Shown: piece by piece, positions 37,133-45,403 of the stretch | How the letters are laid out: every line of letters starts with the position of its first letter | How positions within the stretch are numbered: position 1 is the first letter of the stretch | Assembly: GCF_021654035.1 (NCBI RefSeq) | Contig: NZ_JAJPDW010000004.1 | Coordinates: forward strand, 124,001-188,000 | Reading direction: 5' to 3' | Length of the DNA stretch: 64,000 bases | DNA from: Microbacterium aurantiacum | Lineage (GTDB): Bacteria; Actinomycetota; Actinomycetes; Actinomycetales; Microbacteriaceae | Program-made: the position numbers and the translations under genes | The notes under the pieces: generated by a model | The model's input: the letters and a program-made list of their open reading frames with translations, nothing else | Told to the model about the DNA's origin: nothing | Database searches by the model: none

Positions 37133-37507
37133 TCAGCGTCCTTCTTGACGCTTGTCCCAACGGTCGTTCATGCGATCCATGAAGGAAGCGGAACTCTGCT
37201 TCGGCGCCCGGGCTCGAGACACGTCGGGCTCGGCCGGAGCCTTGCCGGATGCCTTGCCCGGAGTGACCGCGAAGATCACGCCGCCCAGCATGACGACGAA
37301 CCCGATCACGCCCACCACGATCAGCTGCTGCGAGACGCCGACGATGAGTCCGCCGAGGCCCAGCAGCACGAGGATCGTGCCGTAGACGATGTTCCGGTAA
37401 CTGAGCGTGCGTCCGTCGCGAGGCGCACTGACGACATCGGCGTCGTTCCGCATGAGATGGCGTTCCATCTCATCGAGCAGGCGCTGCTCCTGTTCGGAGA
37501 GTGGCAT
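37133..37507 (-). CDS. DUF3040 membrane protein
   Basis: 124 aa, an actinobacterial family of unknown function. It begins with the family signature MPLSEQEQRLLDEMERHL, has two membrane helices at about residues 39-60 and 62-83, and a basic C-terminal tail (DRMNDRWDKRQEGR). DUF3040 genes lie just upstream of mraZ in many actinobacteria, suggesting a wall or division link, but no function is established. GAGGGGG precedes the ATG. Confidence 0.9.
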   Translation of the reverse strand: MPLSEQEQRLLDEMERHLMRNDADVVSAPRDGRTLSYRNIVYGTILVLLGLGGLIVGVSQQLIVVGVIGFVVMLGGVIFAVTPGKASGKAPAEPDVSRARAPKQSSASFMDRMNDRWDKRQEGR

Positions 37508-37560
37508 GCGTCCCCCTCTAAAGGCTGTGGTTCGTCGATTCTACGTGGCCCGTAGATCAC

Positions 37561-37566
37561 TAGGCT
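37561..37566 (+). promoter_or_regulatory. -10 element for leaderless polyprenyl synthase gene
   Basis: TAGGCT ends 6 nt before the GTG at 37573. There is no ribosome binding site in the spacer AGGCCC beyond a weak AGG. Confidence 0.55.
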
Positions 37567-37572
37567 AGGCCC

Positions 37573-38667
37573 GTGTCACCCTCTCGCGCTCCGATCGAAG
37601 CCATTTCCCAGCGTCTGGACACATTCCTGGGTCTCCAGCGCGCGACGACGGCCGAGTTCGGCCCCGAAGCGCGGCTTCTGACCGACGCAGCCGTCACCGC
37701 CCTGACGGGCGGAAAGCGCCTGCGCGGCAGGTTCTGCGTCGCGGGATGGCGTGCCGTGGAGGCGCTGCGCTCACCCGTGGACGACTTCCCCGACGCTCTG
37801 ATCGGCGTCGCCGCGTCCCTCGAGGTCTTCCACGCCGCAGCCCTCGTCCACGACGACGTCGTCGACAACTCCGACACCCGTCGAGGGCACCCTTCCGCCC
37901 ACCGCGCACTGGAGGCCGCGCACCGCGCAGCGCAATGGCAGGGCGACGCGGAGGCCTTCGGTCGTTCCGGGGCGATCCTCCTCGGCGACCTGCTCGTCGC
38001 GTGGAGCGACGACCTCCTCGAAGACGCTGTCGGGTCGGTCGACGCGTCGCGCGCCCGCGCCGCGCGGGCCGAGTACGCCAAGATGCGGAGCGAAGTCACG
38101 ATCGGCCAGTTCCTGGACGTCGCGGAGGAGTCCGCCTTCCGCGCCGAACCGGACGAGCGTCACGCCGAACGCGCACTGCGCGTCGCGTCACTCAAGTCGG
38201 CCCGATACAGCATCCAGCAGCCGCTCGTCATCGGGGCGGCGATCGCGGGGGCCGACCAGGCGCAGACCGCCGCGCTGGCGGCATTCGGGCACCCGCTCGG
38301 CATGGCCTTCCAGCTCCGCGACGACGTCCTCGGCGTCTTCGGCGATGAGAAGGAGACCGGCAAGCCGTCCGGCGACGACCTGCGCGAGGGGAAGCGCACC
38401 GTTCTGATCGCGTACGCGCGCGAGGCTCTGCCCCTCCCCGCACGGCGTGTCGTGGACGATCTGCTGGGCGACCCCTCCCTCGAGGACACCCAGATCGCCT
38501 CCCTTCAGCAGACGATCATCGACGCCGGCGCTCTGGAGCGCGTGGAGCAGCTGATCGCCGACTACGCCCGACAGGCGGAGCGCGCGCTGTCCGGCGCACG
38601 CCTGGACAACGCGGCCGTCGGAGACCTGCGCGAGCTGGCACGGGCAGCGACCGTCCGGGTCACCTGA
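37573..38667 (+). CDS. idsA: Polyprenyl diphosphate synthase (IdsA-like)
   Basis: 364 aa, a trans-isoprenyl diphosphate synthase that condenses IPP onto an allylic diphosphate. The first Asp-rich motif is LVHDDVVDNSDTRRG (about residues 93-107) and the second is FQLRDDVLGVFGDEKETGKP (about 248-267). The lysine/arginine pocket GGKRLRGRF is near residue 47. Chain length (GGPP or longer) depends on residues before the first Asp motif and is not assigned. It matches the M. tuberculosis idsA2-Rv2175c-pknL neighbourhood. Confidence 0.92.
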   Translation: MSPSRAPIEAISQRLDTFLGLQRATTAEFGPEARLLTDAAVTALTGGKRLRGRFCVAGWRAVEALRSPVDDFPDALIGVAASLEVFHAAALVHDDVVDNSDTRRGHPSAHRALEAAHRAAQWQGDAEAFGRSGAILLGDLLVAWSDDLLEDAVGSVDASRARAARAEYAKMRSEVTIGQFLDVAEESAFRAEPDERHAERALRVASLKSARYSIQQPLVIGAAIAGADQAQTAALAAFGHPLGMAFQLRDDVLGVFGDEKETGKPSGDDLREGKRTVLIAYAREALPLPARRVVDDLLGDPSLEDTQIASLQQTIIDAGALERVEQLIADYARQAERALSGARLDNAAVGDLRELARAATVRVT

Positions 38668-38703
38668 CCCGACGGGATGAGCCTGATCGGATGGAGAAGA
38701 CGG

Positions 38704-39051
38704 TCAGGCCAGAGCTCGCGCCACGCGGCGCACCTCGCTCTTGCGGCCGGCGCGGAGCGCCTCGATCGGCGCCATGCCGATGGAGTCCTCGTCCGCGAGC
38801 AGCCAATCGATCGCCTCATCGTCGCTGAAACCCGCGTCGTGCAGGGCGATGACCGTGCCCCGGAGGGACGGGAGCGGTGCACCGTCCACGACGAAGAGCG
38901 CGGGGACTTTCAGGGATCCGTCGCGTCGCGTTCCGACGAGGTGGTGATCGTCGAGCAGGCGCCGCACCCGACCCAGCGGTTCGTCGAGGACCTCGACGAG
39001 ATCAGGGAGCGTCAGCCACTCGGTGGCGAGAGGGGAAGCATCGGCAGTCAC
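38704..39051 (-). CDS. Rv2175c-like DNA-binding protein
   Basis: 115 aa. N-terminal winged-helix-like part (TLPDLVEVLDEPLGRVRRLLDDHHLVGTRRDG) and a C-terminal helical half (EAIDWLLADEDSIGMAPIEALRAGRKSEVRRVAR). This matches the small DNA-binding protein Rv2175c, a substrate of the kinase PknL in M. tuberculosis. Here too it is divergent from a PknL-like kinase with one gene between. GTG start. Its DNA targets are not known. Confidence 0.85.
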   Translation of the reverse strand: MTADASPLATEWLTLPDLVEVLDEPLGRVRRLLDDHHLVGTRRDGSLKVPALFVVDGAPLPSLRGTVIALHDAGFSDDEAIDWLLADEDSIGMAPIEALRAGRKSEVRRVARALA

Positions 39052-39132
39052 CCGTCAACTATCTCACTGCCGCAATCGACCGCTGATACCCAACTCTCAC
39101 ACAGCCCTCACGAACCTCATTCGCCACACCTT

Positions 39133-39138
39133 TAACAT
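39133..39138 (+). promoter_or_regulatory. Possible -10 element of the LysM gene
   Basis: TAACAT lies about 58 nt before the ATG at 39197, in the 145-bp gap after the Rv2175c-like gene. The rest of that gap is unremarkable apart from the ribosome binding site. Confidence 0.4.
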
Positions 39139-39196
39139 GGGAGAGCCGGACGCCCGCGCGCGACACGCATCGTGTGCCCTCGACGAAGGAGACCCC

Positions 39197-40174
39197 ATGC
39201 GTCATCTCACCGCTCCCACCCGCGGTCCCGCCCTCCCCCTCGCCGTCGTCGGTTCGCTCGCCGTCGTCCTCTCCGCAGCTCCCCCGTCACACGCGGACAC
39301 CCTCCGGACGCACGCCTCCCCGAAGAGCGCCTCGAATCCCGTCGACGCCCACCGGGCCGCGGTATCGGTGATCGGCAGCGCAGAGACGCGTGCCGAGACC
39401 CGCCACACGGTCGTCGCCGGCGACACCGTCAGCGGCATCGCCTCCCGATTCGGCGTACGCACCGAGGACGTCCTCGCGCTCAACGGTCTCGCGTGGGACT
39501 CCGTGATCCACCCGGGACAGGAGCTCGTCGTGCGCGCCGCCGCGCCGACCACCGCCCCCGCGCCCGCCCCCGCCGCATCGCACACCGTCGTCGCGGGCGA
39601 CACCATCAGCGGCATCGCCGAGCGACACGAAGTGAGCGTGGAGAGCATCCTGGCGGCGAACGGACTCCAGTGGTCGTCCATCATCTATCCGGGTCAGACT
39701 CTGGCGCTCCCGCTGGCAGCGACGCCCGCGGCCGCGACGACGCCCGCCCCGATCGCCCTGTCGGTGCCGTTGGACGACGAGCAGTCCACCCATGCCCGTC
39801 ACATCATCGCGGTGGGACGCGAACTCGGGGTTCCCGACCGCGGCATAGCGATCGCCCTGGGCGCAGCGATGCAGGAATCGTGGATCCGGAACCTCGACTG
39901 GGGCGATCGCGACTCCCTCGGGCTCTTCCAGCAGAGACCGAGCACCGGCTGGGGCACGGAAGCTCAGCTCCGTACGCCCGATCACGCGATCCGCGTCTTC
40001 TACGGCGGCCCGGCCGACCCGAACGGCTCCGCGACGCGCGGTCTGCTCGACATCCCCGGGTGGGAGCAGATGTCGTTCGCCGAAGCTGCCCAAGCCGTGC
40101 AGATCTCGGCGTACCCCGACCGCTACGGAGCCTGGGAGCACGCGGCGTACGAATGGCTGGCCGCTCTGGGGTGA
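39197..40174 (+). CDS. Secreted LysM protein with lytic-transglycosylase-like domain
   Basis: 325 aa. A Sec signal peptide (residues 1 to about 34, cleaved near SHADT) is followed by two LysM domains (HTVVAGDTVSGIASRF at about 69 and HTVVAGDTISGIAERH at about 131) joined by an Ala/Pro linker. The C-terminal domain of about 130 residues has AMQESWIRNLDWGDRDSLGLFQQ, where the Glu is a candidate catalytic residue. Such proteins bind and remodel peptidoglycan. GAAGGAG precedes the ATG; an in-frame start further upstream was rejected because it would spoil the signal peptide. Confidence 0.88.
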   Translation: MRHLTAPTRGPALPLAVVGSLAVVLSAAPPSHADTLRTHASPKSASNPVDAHRAAVSVIGSAETRAETRHTVVAGDTVSGIASRFGVRTEDVLALNGLAWDSVIHPGQELVVRAAAPTTAPAPAPAASHTVVAGDTISGIAERHEVSVESILAANGLQWSSIIYPGQTLALPLAATPAAATTPAPIALSVPLDDEQSTHARHIIAVGRELGVPDRGIAIALGAAMQESWIRNLDWGDRDSLGLFQQRPSTGWGTEAQLRTPDHAIRVFYGGPADPNGSATRGLLDIPGWEQMSFAEAAQAVQISAYPDRYGAWEHAAYEWLAALG

Positions 40175-40205
40175 GCCGCTCCGCGGACTCACGGCTCGCC
40201 GTCCG

Positions 40206-40211
40206 TAGACT
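40206..40211 (+). promoter_or_regulatory. -10 element for leaderless PASTA kinase gene
   Basis: TAGACT ends 6 nt before the GTG at 40218. Confidence 0.55.
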
Positions 40212-40217
40212 CTGAGC

Positions 40218-42161
40218 GTGAGCACGAGTCAGCAGACCGACCCGCTGATCGGCCGTCTCGTCGACGGCCGGTATCGGGTGCGTGCTCGTATCGCCCGTGG
40301 CGGCATGGCGACGGTCTACGTCGCGACCGACCTGCGGCTGGAACGGCGCGTGGCGTTGAAGGTGATGCACGGCCACCTGAGCGACGACAGCGTGTTCCAG
40401 AGCAGGTTCATCCAGGAGGCCCGCTCCGCCGCCCGCCTGGCGGACCCCCATGTGGTGAACGTCTTCGATCAGGGCCAGGACGGCGAGATGGCCTACCTCG
40501 TCATGGAGTACCTGCCCGGGATCACCCTGCGCGACCTGCTCCGGGACCAGCGACGCCTGACCGTTCCTCAGGCGGTGACCATCATGGACGCCATCCTCTC
40601 GGGCCTGGCGGCCGCGCACCGGGCCGGCATCATCCACCGCGACGTCAAGCCGGAGAACGTCCTGCTCGCCGAGGACGGTCGCATCAAGATCGGCGACTTC
40701 GGCCTCGCGCGCGCGACCACGGCCAACACCGCGACCGGGGCGCAACTGCTCGGAACCATCGCCTACCTCGCCCCGGAGCTGGTCACGCGCGGGACCGCGG
40801 ATGCGCGCAGTGACATCTACGCCCTCGGCATCATGCTCTACGAGATGCTCGTCGGCGAGCAGCCATACAAGGGCGAGCAGCCGATGCAGATCGCCTTCCA
40901 GCACGCGACGGACTCGGTTCCCCGGCCCAGTGTGAAGAACCCGGCCGTGCCGGAACCGCTCGACGAGCTCGTTCTGTGGGCGACCGAGAAGGTCCCCGAT
41001 GACCGACCGGCGGATGCGAAGGAGATGCTCGACCGTCTGCGCGAGATCGAGCGCCACCTCGACATCACCCCCGTCGTCACCCGGACCGGCCCGATCTCGG
41101 TGACCCGTGGCGACGGAATCGCCTCGGGCGACCTCACCGCCGTGCTTCCCGCCACGACCGGCACCGCACCGGCAGCCGCGTCCGAGGGGAACGACAACGC
41201 CGCGCGCCTGCGTCGCGCCTCGCGGCGCCGGCGTGCGGTGGGCGGGTGGGTCTTCCTCCTCATCGTCCTGCTCGCGACGGCGGCCGCCGGCGCCGGGTGG
41301 TGGTTCGGTTCCGGCCCCGGAAGCCTGGTCGCCGTCCCCGACGTGGCCGGACTCACTTTCGAGACGGCGAGCGAGCGACTCGCCGACGAAGGCCTGGTAG
41401 CCCGGGAACGAGGTGAGCACAGCCTCGACGTCCCCGCAGGCCAGGCGATCGGGACAGATCCCGAAGCGGGAACACGCCTCGAGCAGGATGCCGCGGTGGA
41501 GGTCATCGTCTCGCTCGGCCCCGCGCAGGTGCAGGTTCCCGCTCTCGTCGGCACGTCCAAGACCGAGGCCATCGAGGCCCTCGCCCAGCAGGACATCACC
41601 GCGGACGGCGAGTCCGGGTTCTACACCGACGCCGCACGCGACAGCGTCGTCGGCGTCGTGATCAGGCCGAGCGCGGGCGGTGAAGAGGTGCCGTGCGGCG
41701 ACGGATGCACCGCTACCCAGGGCGACGCCGCCACGCTGTGGGTTTCGCTCGGAACGCTCCCCAACGTGCGTGGCATGAGCGCTGAGGATGCACGCGCCAC
41801 CCTGACCTCATCGGGGCTCGAGGTGGCCGAGGGTGCACTCGAGCAGTCCAGCGAGGACATCGCAGCGGGGCTCGTGGTCGGAACGACCGATCGCGAAGGA
41901 GGCGGGTGGTGGCGTCCCGGAGACTCCATCTCCCTGATCGTCTCCACCGGTCCCCCCCTGTTCGAGGTGCCCGACGTGGTCGGGCAGACGCGCGATCAGG
42001 CGATCGGAACCCTCGAGGACGCCGGTTTCCAGGTGGACTACTCGGCGCTGTGGGCACCGTTCCCCGACGCGATCACGCGGGTGTCGAGCTCGAACCCCGC
42101 CGCGGGCTCCCTGCTGTTGCGGGGGACGCGCGTGTACATCGAGATCTCCGTCAGCGGCTGA
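40218..42161 (+). CDS. pknL: PASTA-domain Ser/Thr protein kinase (PknL-like)
   Basis: 647 aa. N-terminal Hanks kinase: P-loop IARGGMATVY (first Gly replaced by Ala, as in PknL), ATP lysine near residue 48 (VALKVMH), HRDVKPENVLL catalytic loop and DFGLAR. A juxtamembrane basic segment precedes one helix at about 340-362. Four extracellular PASTA repeats follow (about residues 370-647). PASTA domains sense muropeptides or lipid II. The symbol is by synteny with Rv2175c-pknL-aroG; PknL of M. tuberculosis lacks PASTA while corynebacterial PknL has it. The second PASTA unit has an unusual CGDGC insertion. Confidence 0.9.
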   Translation: MSTSQQTDPLIGRLVDGRYRVRARIARGGMATVYVATDLRLERRVALKVMHGHLSDDSVFQSRFIQEARSAARLADPHVVNVFDQGQDGEMAYLVMEYLPGITLRDLLRDQRRLTVPQAVTIMDAILSGLAAAHRAGIIHRDVKPENVLLAEDGRIKIGDFGLARATTANTATGAQLLGTIAYLAPELVTRGTADARSDIYALGIMLYEMLVGEQPYKGEQPMQIAFQHATDSVPRPSVKNPAVPEPLDELVLWATEKVPDDRPADAKEMLDRLREIERHLDITPVVTRTGPISVTRGDGIASGDLTAVLPATTGTAPAAASEGNDNAARLRRASRRRRAVGGWVFLLIVLLATAAAGAGWWFGSGPGSLVAVPDVAGLTFETASERLADEGLVARERGEHSLDVPAGQAIGTDPEAGTRLEQDAAVEVIVSLGPAQVQVPALVGTSKTEAIEALAQQDITADGESGFYTDAARDSVVGVVIRPSAGGEEVPCGDGCTATQGDAATLWVSLGTLPNVRGMSAEDARATLTSSGLEVAEGALEQSSEDIAAGLVVGTTDREGGGWWRPGDSISLIVSTGPPLFEVPDVVGQTRDQAIGTLEDAGFQVDYSALWAPFPDAITRVSSSNPAAGSLLLRGTRVYIEISVSG

Positions 42162-42194
42162 CGGCGCCGTCCCCGGCGATCCGGGTCGGCGCCG
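42162..42194. terminator. GC-rich hairpin between the kinase gene and aroG
   Basis: CGGCGCC and CCCGG arms pair with CCGGG and GGCGCCG around a CGAT loop, with small mismatches. It lies directly after the kinase stop, between convergent genes. Confidence 0.6.
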
Positions 42195-42204
42195 CCGCTG
42201 CCGA

Positions 42205-43542
42205 TCAGCGCTTCTCGAGCTCCTCGGCGACGAGGAACGCGAGCTCCAGCGACTGCATGTGGTTCAGACGCGGGTCGCACAGCGACTCGTAGCGTGTGGC
42301 GAGGGTCGCCTCGTCGATCATCTCCGAGCCGCCGAGGCACTCCGTCACGTCGTCGCCCGTGAGCTCCACGTGGATGCCGCCGGGGTAGGTCCCGACGGAG
42401 CGGTGAGCCTCGAAGAACCCACGGACCTCGTCCACCACATCGTCGAAGCGACGCGTCTTGTAGCCGGTGGGCGTGGTGATGCCGTTGCCGTGCATCGGGT
42501 CGGTGACCCAGACCGGCGTGGCCCCGGCATCCTTGACCGCTTCCAGCAGCGGCGGGAGCGCGTCGCGGATCTTGCCGGCCCCCATGCGCGTGATGAATGT
42601 CAGACGACCGGGCTCGCGCTCCGGGTCGAGCTTGTCGATCAGCTGAAGAGCGACGTCTGGTGACGTCGCCGGTCCGAGCTTGACGCCGATGGGGTTGCGG
42701 ATGCGGGAGAAGTAGTCGATGTGCGCGCCGTCGAGCTCGCGCGTGCGCTCCCCCACCCACAGGAAGTGGGCCGAGGTGTTGTACGGCGTGCTGGTGCGCG
42801 AATCGATGCGCGTCATGGGGCGCTCGTAATCCATGAGGAGACCCTCATGGCCGGTGTAGAACTCCACCCCGCGGAGCTCGTCGAAGTTCGCTCCGGCCGC
42901 CTCCATGAACTTGATGGCGCGGTCGATCTCGGTGGCGAGACGCTCGTAGCGCTGGTTCGCCGGGTTCTCCGCGAATCCCTTGTTCCACGAGTGAACCTCG
43001 CGGAGGTCGGCGAACCCGCCCTGGGTGAAGGCCCGGATGAGGTTCAGCGTCGATGCCGCGGTGTGGTAGCCCTTGAGCAGGCGGGCGGGGTCGGCCTGAC
43101 GGGAGTTCTCGGTGAAGTCGTACCCGTTGACGATGTCACCGCGGTAGGCCGGCAGGGTGACATCGCCGCGCGTTTCGGAATCGCTCGAGCGGGGCTTGGC
43201 GAACTGCCCTGCCATCCGCCCCATCTTCACGACCGGCATCGACGCGCCGTAGGTGAGCACGACGGCCATCTGGAGCACGGTCTTGATGCGGTTGCGGATC
43301 TTCTCGGCCGTCGCGCCGGCGAACGTCTCAGCGCAGTCGCCGCCCTGGAGCAGGAAGGCGCGACCTGAGGCCACGCGCGCGAGCCGATCGCGAAGGTTGT
43401 CGACTTCACCGGCGAAGACGAGCGGCGGGAGGGTCGCCAGTTCTGCGGACACCGCGGCGACCGCTTCGGGGTCGGGCCACGACGGCTGCTGCTTGATGGG
43501 CAGGGTCCGCCAGTGGTCGAGGGGATCGAGCTGCTGGAGCAT
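42205..43542 (-). CDS. aroG: 3-deoxy-7-phosphoheptulonate synthase, class II
   Basis: 445 aa. It joins PEP and erythrose 4-phosphate in the first step of the shikimate pathway. Class II (plant and actinobacterial) features: WPDPEAVAAVSAELATLPPLV, FLLQGGDCAETFAG, the RMAGQFAKPRSS segment and WVTDPMHGNGI with metal ligands. It matches M. tuberculosis AroG (Rv2178c) next to pknL. TAGACT ends 6 nt before the ATG. Confidence 0.96.
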   Translation of the reverse strand: MLQQLDPLDHWRTLPIKQQPSWPDPEAVAAVSAELATLPPLVFAGEVDNLRDRLARVASGRAFLLQGGDCAETFAGATAEKIRNRIKTVLQMAVVLTYGASMPVVKMGRMAGQFAKPRSSDSETRGDVTLPAYRGDIVNGYDFTENSRQADPARLLKGYHTAASTLNLIRAFTQGGFADLREVHSWNKGFAENPANQRYERLATEIDRAIKFMEAAGANFDELRGVEFYTGHEGLLMDYERPMTRIDSRTSTPYNTSAHFLWVGERTRELDGAHIDYFSRIRNPIGVKLGPATSPDVALQLIDKLDPEREPGRLTFITRMGAGKIRDALPPLLEAVKDAGATPVWVTDPMHGNGITTPTGYKTRRFDDVVDEVRGFFEAHRSVGTYPGGIHVELTGDDVTECLGGSEMIDEATLATRYESLCDPRLNHMQSLELAFLVAEELEKR

Positions 43543-43548
43543 CCGCTC

Positions 43549-43554
43549 AGTCTA
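43549..43554 (-). promoter_or_regulatory. -10 element for leaderless aroG
   Basis: TAGACT on the minus strand ends 6 nt before the aroG ATG, in the 42-bp gap to the acyltransferase gene. Confidence 0.55.
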
Positions 43555-43584
43555 TCCGCGCAGACGCGCGGGCAGATGCACGTT

Positions 43585-44280
43585 TCAGCGGCGGCGCGGG
43601 CGGGTGACGAGGCGGTCTTTCACCGTCGACGCGTAGACGTCTTCGTACTCCTGCTCACCGAGCCGCTGCAGCGCGACCATGATCTCGTCGGTGATCGAAC
43701 GGAGGATGTAGCGGTCCCCCTCCATCCCCTCGAAGCGAGAGAAGTCCAGCGGCTCGCCGATGACCACCCCGACCCGGGCGACGCGCGGGATGCGGGTGCC
43801 GATCGGCATCATGGTGTCGGTGTCGACCATCACGACGGGGACGACGGGGACGCGCGCTTCGAGCGCCATCCGGGCGATGCCGGTGCGGCCGCGGTAGAGC
43901 TTGCCGTCGGGGCTGCGGGTGCCCTCCGGGTAGATCCCGAGGAGCTCCCCTCTCCCGAGCACCTGGAGACCGGTGTTCAGGGACGCCTCCGACGCCTTGC
44001 CGCCGGACCTGTCGATCGGAAGCTGACCGGTCGCCTTGAAGAAGACCCGGGTGGCCCAGCCCTTCAGCCCCTTGCCGGTGAAGTAGTCGCTCTTGGCGAG
44101 GAACGCCACCGGCCTGTCGATCATCAGTGGCAGGAAGACCGAGTCGACGAAGGAGAGATGGTTGCTGGCGAGGATCGCGCCGCCTTCGGCGGGGACATTC
44201 CGGCGGCCGACGATCCAGGGTCGGAAGATCGCCTTCACGATCGGCCCGATCACCACGTACTTCATCAGCCAATAGAACAT
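43585..44280 (-). CDS. 1-acyl-sn-glycerol-3-phosphate acyltransferase (PlsC-like)
   Basis: 231 aa. The acyltransferase HX4D motif is SNHLSFVDSVF (about residues 40-50), and GIYPEGTRSPDG is the acceptor-binding motif, with GRTGIARMALEA after it. An N-terminal hydrophobic segment anchors it to the membrane. It makes phosphatidic acid or a related lipid. The ATG at 44280 follows the ROK kinase stop by 4 bp, so the two form an operon; an earlier in-frame start lies inside that gene. Confidence 0.92.
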   Translation of the reverse strand: MFYWLMKYVVIGPIVKAIFRPWIVGRRNVPAEGGAILASNHLSFVDSVFLPLMIDRPVAFLAKSDYFTGKGLKGWATRVFFKATGQLPIDRSGGKASEASLNTGLQVLGRGELLGIYPEGTRSPDGKLYRGRTGIARMALEARVPVVPVVMVDTDTMMPIGTRIPRVARVGVVIGEPLDFSRFEGMEGDRYILRSITDEIMVALQRLGEQEYEDVYASTVKDRLVTRPRRR

Positions 44281-44284
44281 CGGA

Positions 44285-45220
44285 CTAGACCTGCTCCCCC
44301 GCGAGGTCGGCGACGCCGATGACGCCGGCGTCGTTGACGAGCTGGGCGATGGCGAAGCGCGCCACCGGGCGATCCCCGTAGCCCGGCAGCGAGGTCTCGT
44401 AGGCGATGCGCACGGGCTCCAGCAGATCATCCCCCAGCTGGGCGACGCCACCCCCGATGACGAAGAGCTCGGGGTCGAGGACCGCTTGGAAGCCGCCGCA
44501 CGCCTCACCGAGGGCCGTCGCGACCCGGCGCAGCGCTTCGATTGCACCCGCATCACCCGCGAGGACCAGACGCGATACCGCCGGCCCGCTGATCACTCCG
44601 CTCTCCTCGCGGAGCTGGGCGAGGGCTTCTCCGATGCCGCCGGCGTCGGCGATCGCATTCGCCTCCCGCTGGAGCGCGCGCCCGGATGCGTACTGTTCGA
44701 GGCATCCGTTCTGACCGCAGCCACAGGCGCGTCCGTCCCGTGCGAACCGCGTGTGGCCGAGTTCGCCGCCGATTCCGTGTCCGCCGCGGAAGAGCGCGCC
44801 GTCGAGGACGACCGCTCCACCGACCCCGGTGCCCATCGTGAGCATCACCATGTGGTCGACGTCGCGTCCAGCCCCGAACCGGAACTCGGCCCACCCCGCG
44901 GCGTTGGCGTCGTTCTCGATGGTCACGGGCAGACCGATGCCCTGCTCGAGGGTCGCCTTGAGCGGCTCGTTGTGCCAGGCGATGTTCGGGGCGTGGATGA
45001 CGACGGCGCGGTCGCGGTCGATGAAACCGGCGGCGGCGACACCGACCGCGGAGATCTCGTGTGCGGCCCGGAAGTGGGCGGCCATGTCGATGACCGCCCG
45101 CGCGAGCGCACCGGTGTCCTTGGGCGTGTCGACGCGCAGCTTCTCCACGATCCGCCCCTCGGCATCCACCACACCGCCGGCGATCTTCGTGCCGCCTATG
45201 TCGATTCCGACCTTGAGCAC
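44285..45220 (-). CDS. glk: ROK-family glucokinase
   Basis: 311 aa. It phosphorylates glucose with ATP or polyphosphate. The N-terminal phosphate loop is VGIDIGGTKIAGGV, the substrate-binding ENDANAAGWAEF is near residue 110, and the ROK zinc motif CGCGQNGCLEQYASG is near 170. This length and motif set fit actinobacterial glucokinases. The GTG at 45220 (start MLKVGIDIGG) has GGAGAGGAG upstream. Confidence 0.9.
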   Translation of the reverse strand: MLKVGIDIGGTKIAGGVVDAEGRIVEKLRVDTPKDTGALARAVIDMAAHFRAAHEISAVGVAAAGFIDRDRAVVIHAPNIAWHNEPLKATLEQGIGLPVTIENDANAAGWAEFRFGAGRDVDHMVMLTMGTGVGGAVVLDGALFRGGHGIGGELGHTRFARDGRACGCGQNGCLEQYASGRALQREANAIADAGGIGEALAQLREESGVISGPAVSRLVLAGDAGAIEALRRVATALGEACGGFQAVLDPELFVIGGGVAQLGDDLLEPVRIAYETSLPGYGDRPVARFAIAQLVNDAGVIGVADLAGEQV

Positions 45221-45350
45221 CGCGCTCCTCTCCGCCGACGCGCGCGCGACGGCGCCTTGAAGTCTAGTGGCGCGTCGAGATCGCCCCCGCGGCATGCCGG
45301 TCCCCGCTCACGCGCGAGCGGGCGTCGGTGCGCCCGGCTCATGCTCTGAT

Positions 45351-45390
45351 TAGACTCAGTACGAACGAACCCGAGATTCCGTACCGGTAC
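45351..45390 (+). promoter_or_regulatory. Promoter -10 and palindrome upstream of acyl-CoA synthetase
   Basis: TAGACT (45351-45356) is followed by a 10-bp palindrome GTACCGGTAC (45381-45390) just before the ribosome binding site GAAGGAG. The palindrome lies in the 5' leader and could bind a dimeric repressor; no regulator is identified. Confidence 0.45.
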
Positions 45391-45403
45391 CGAAGGAGCT
45401 GCC

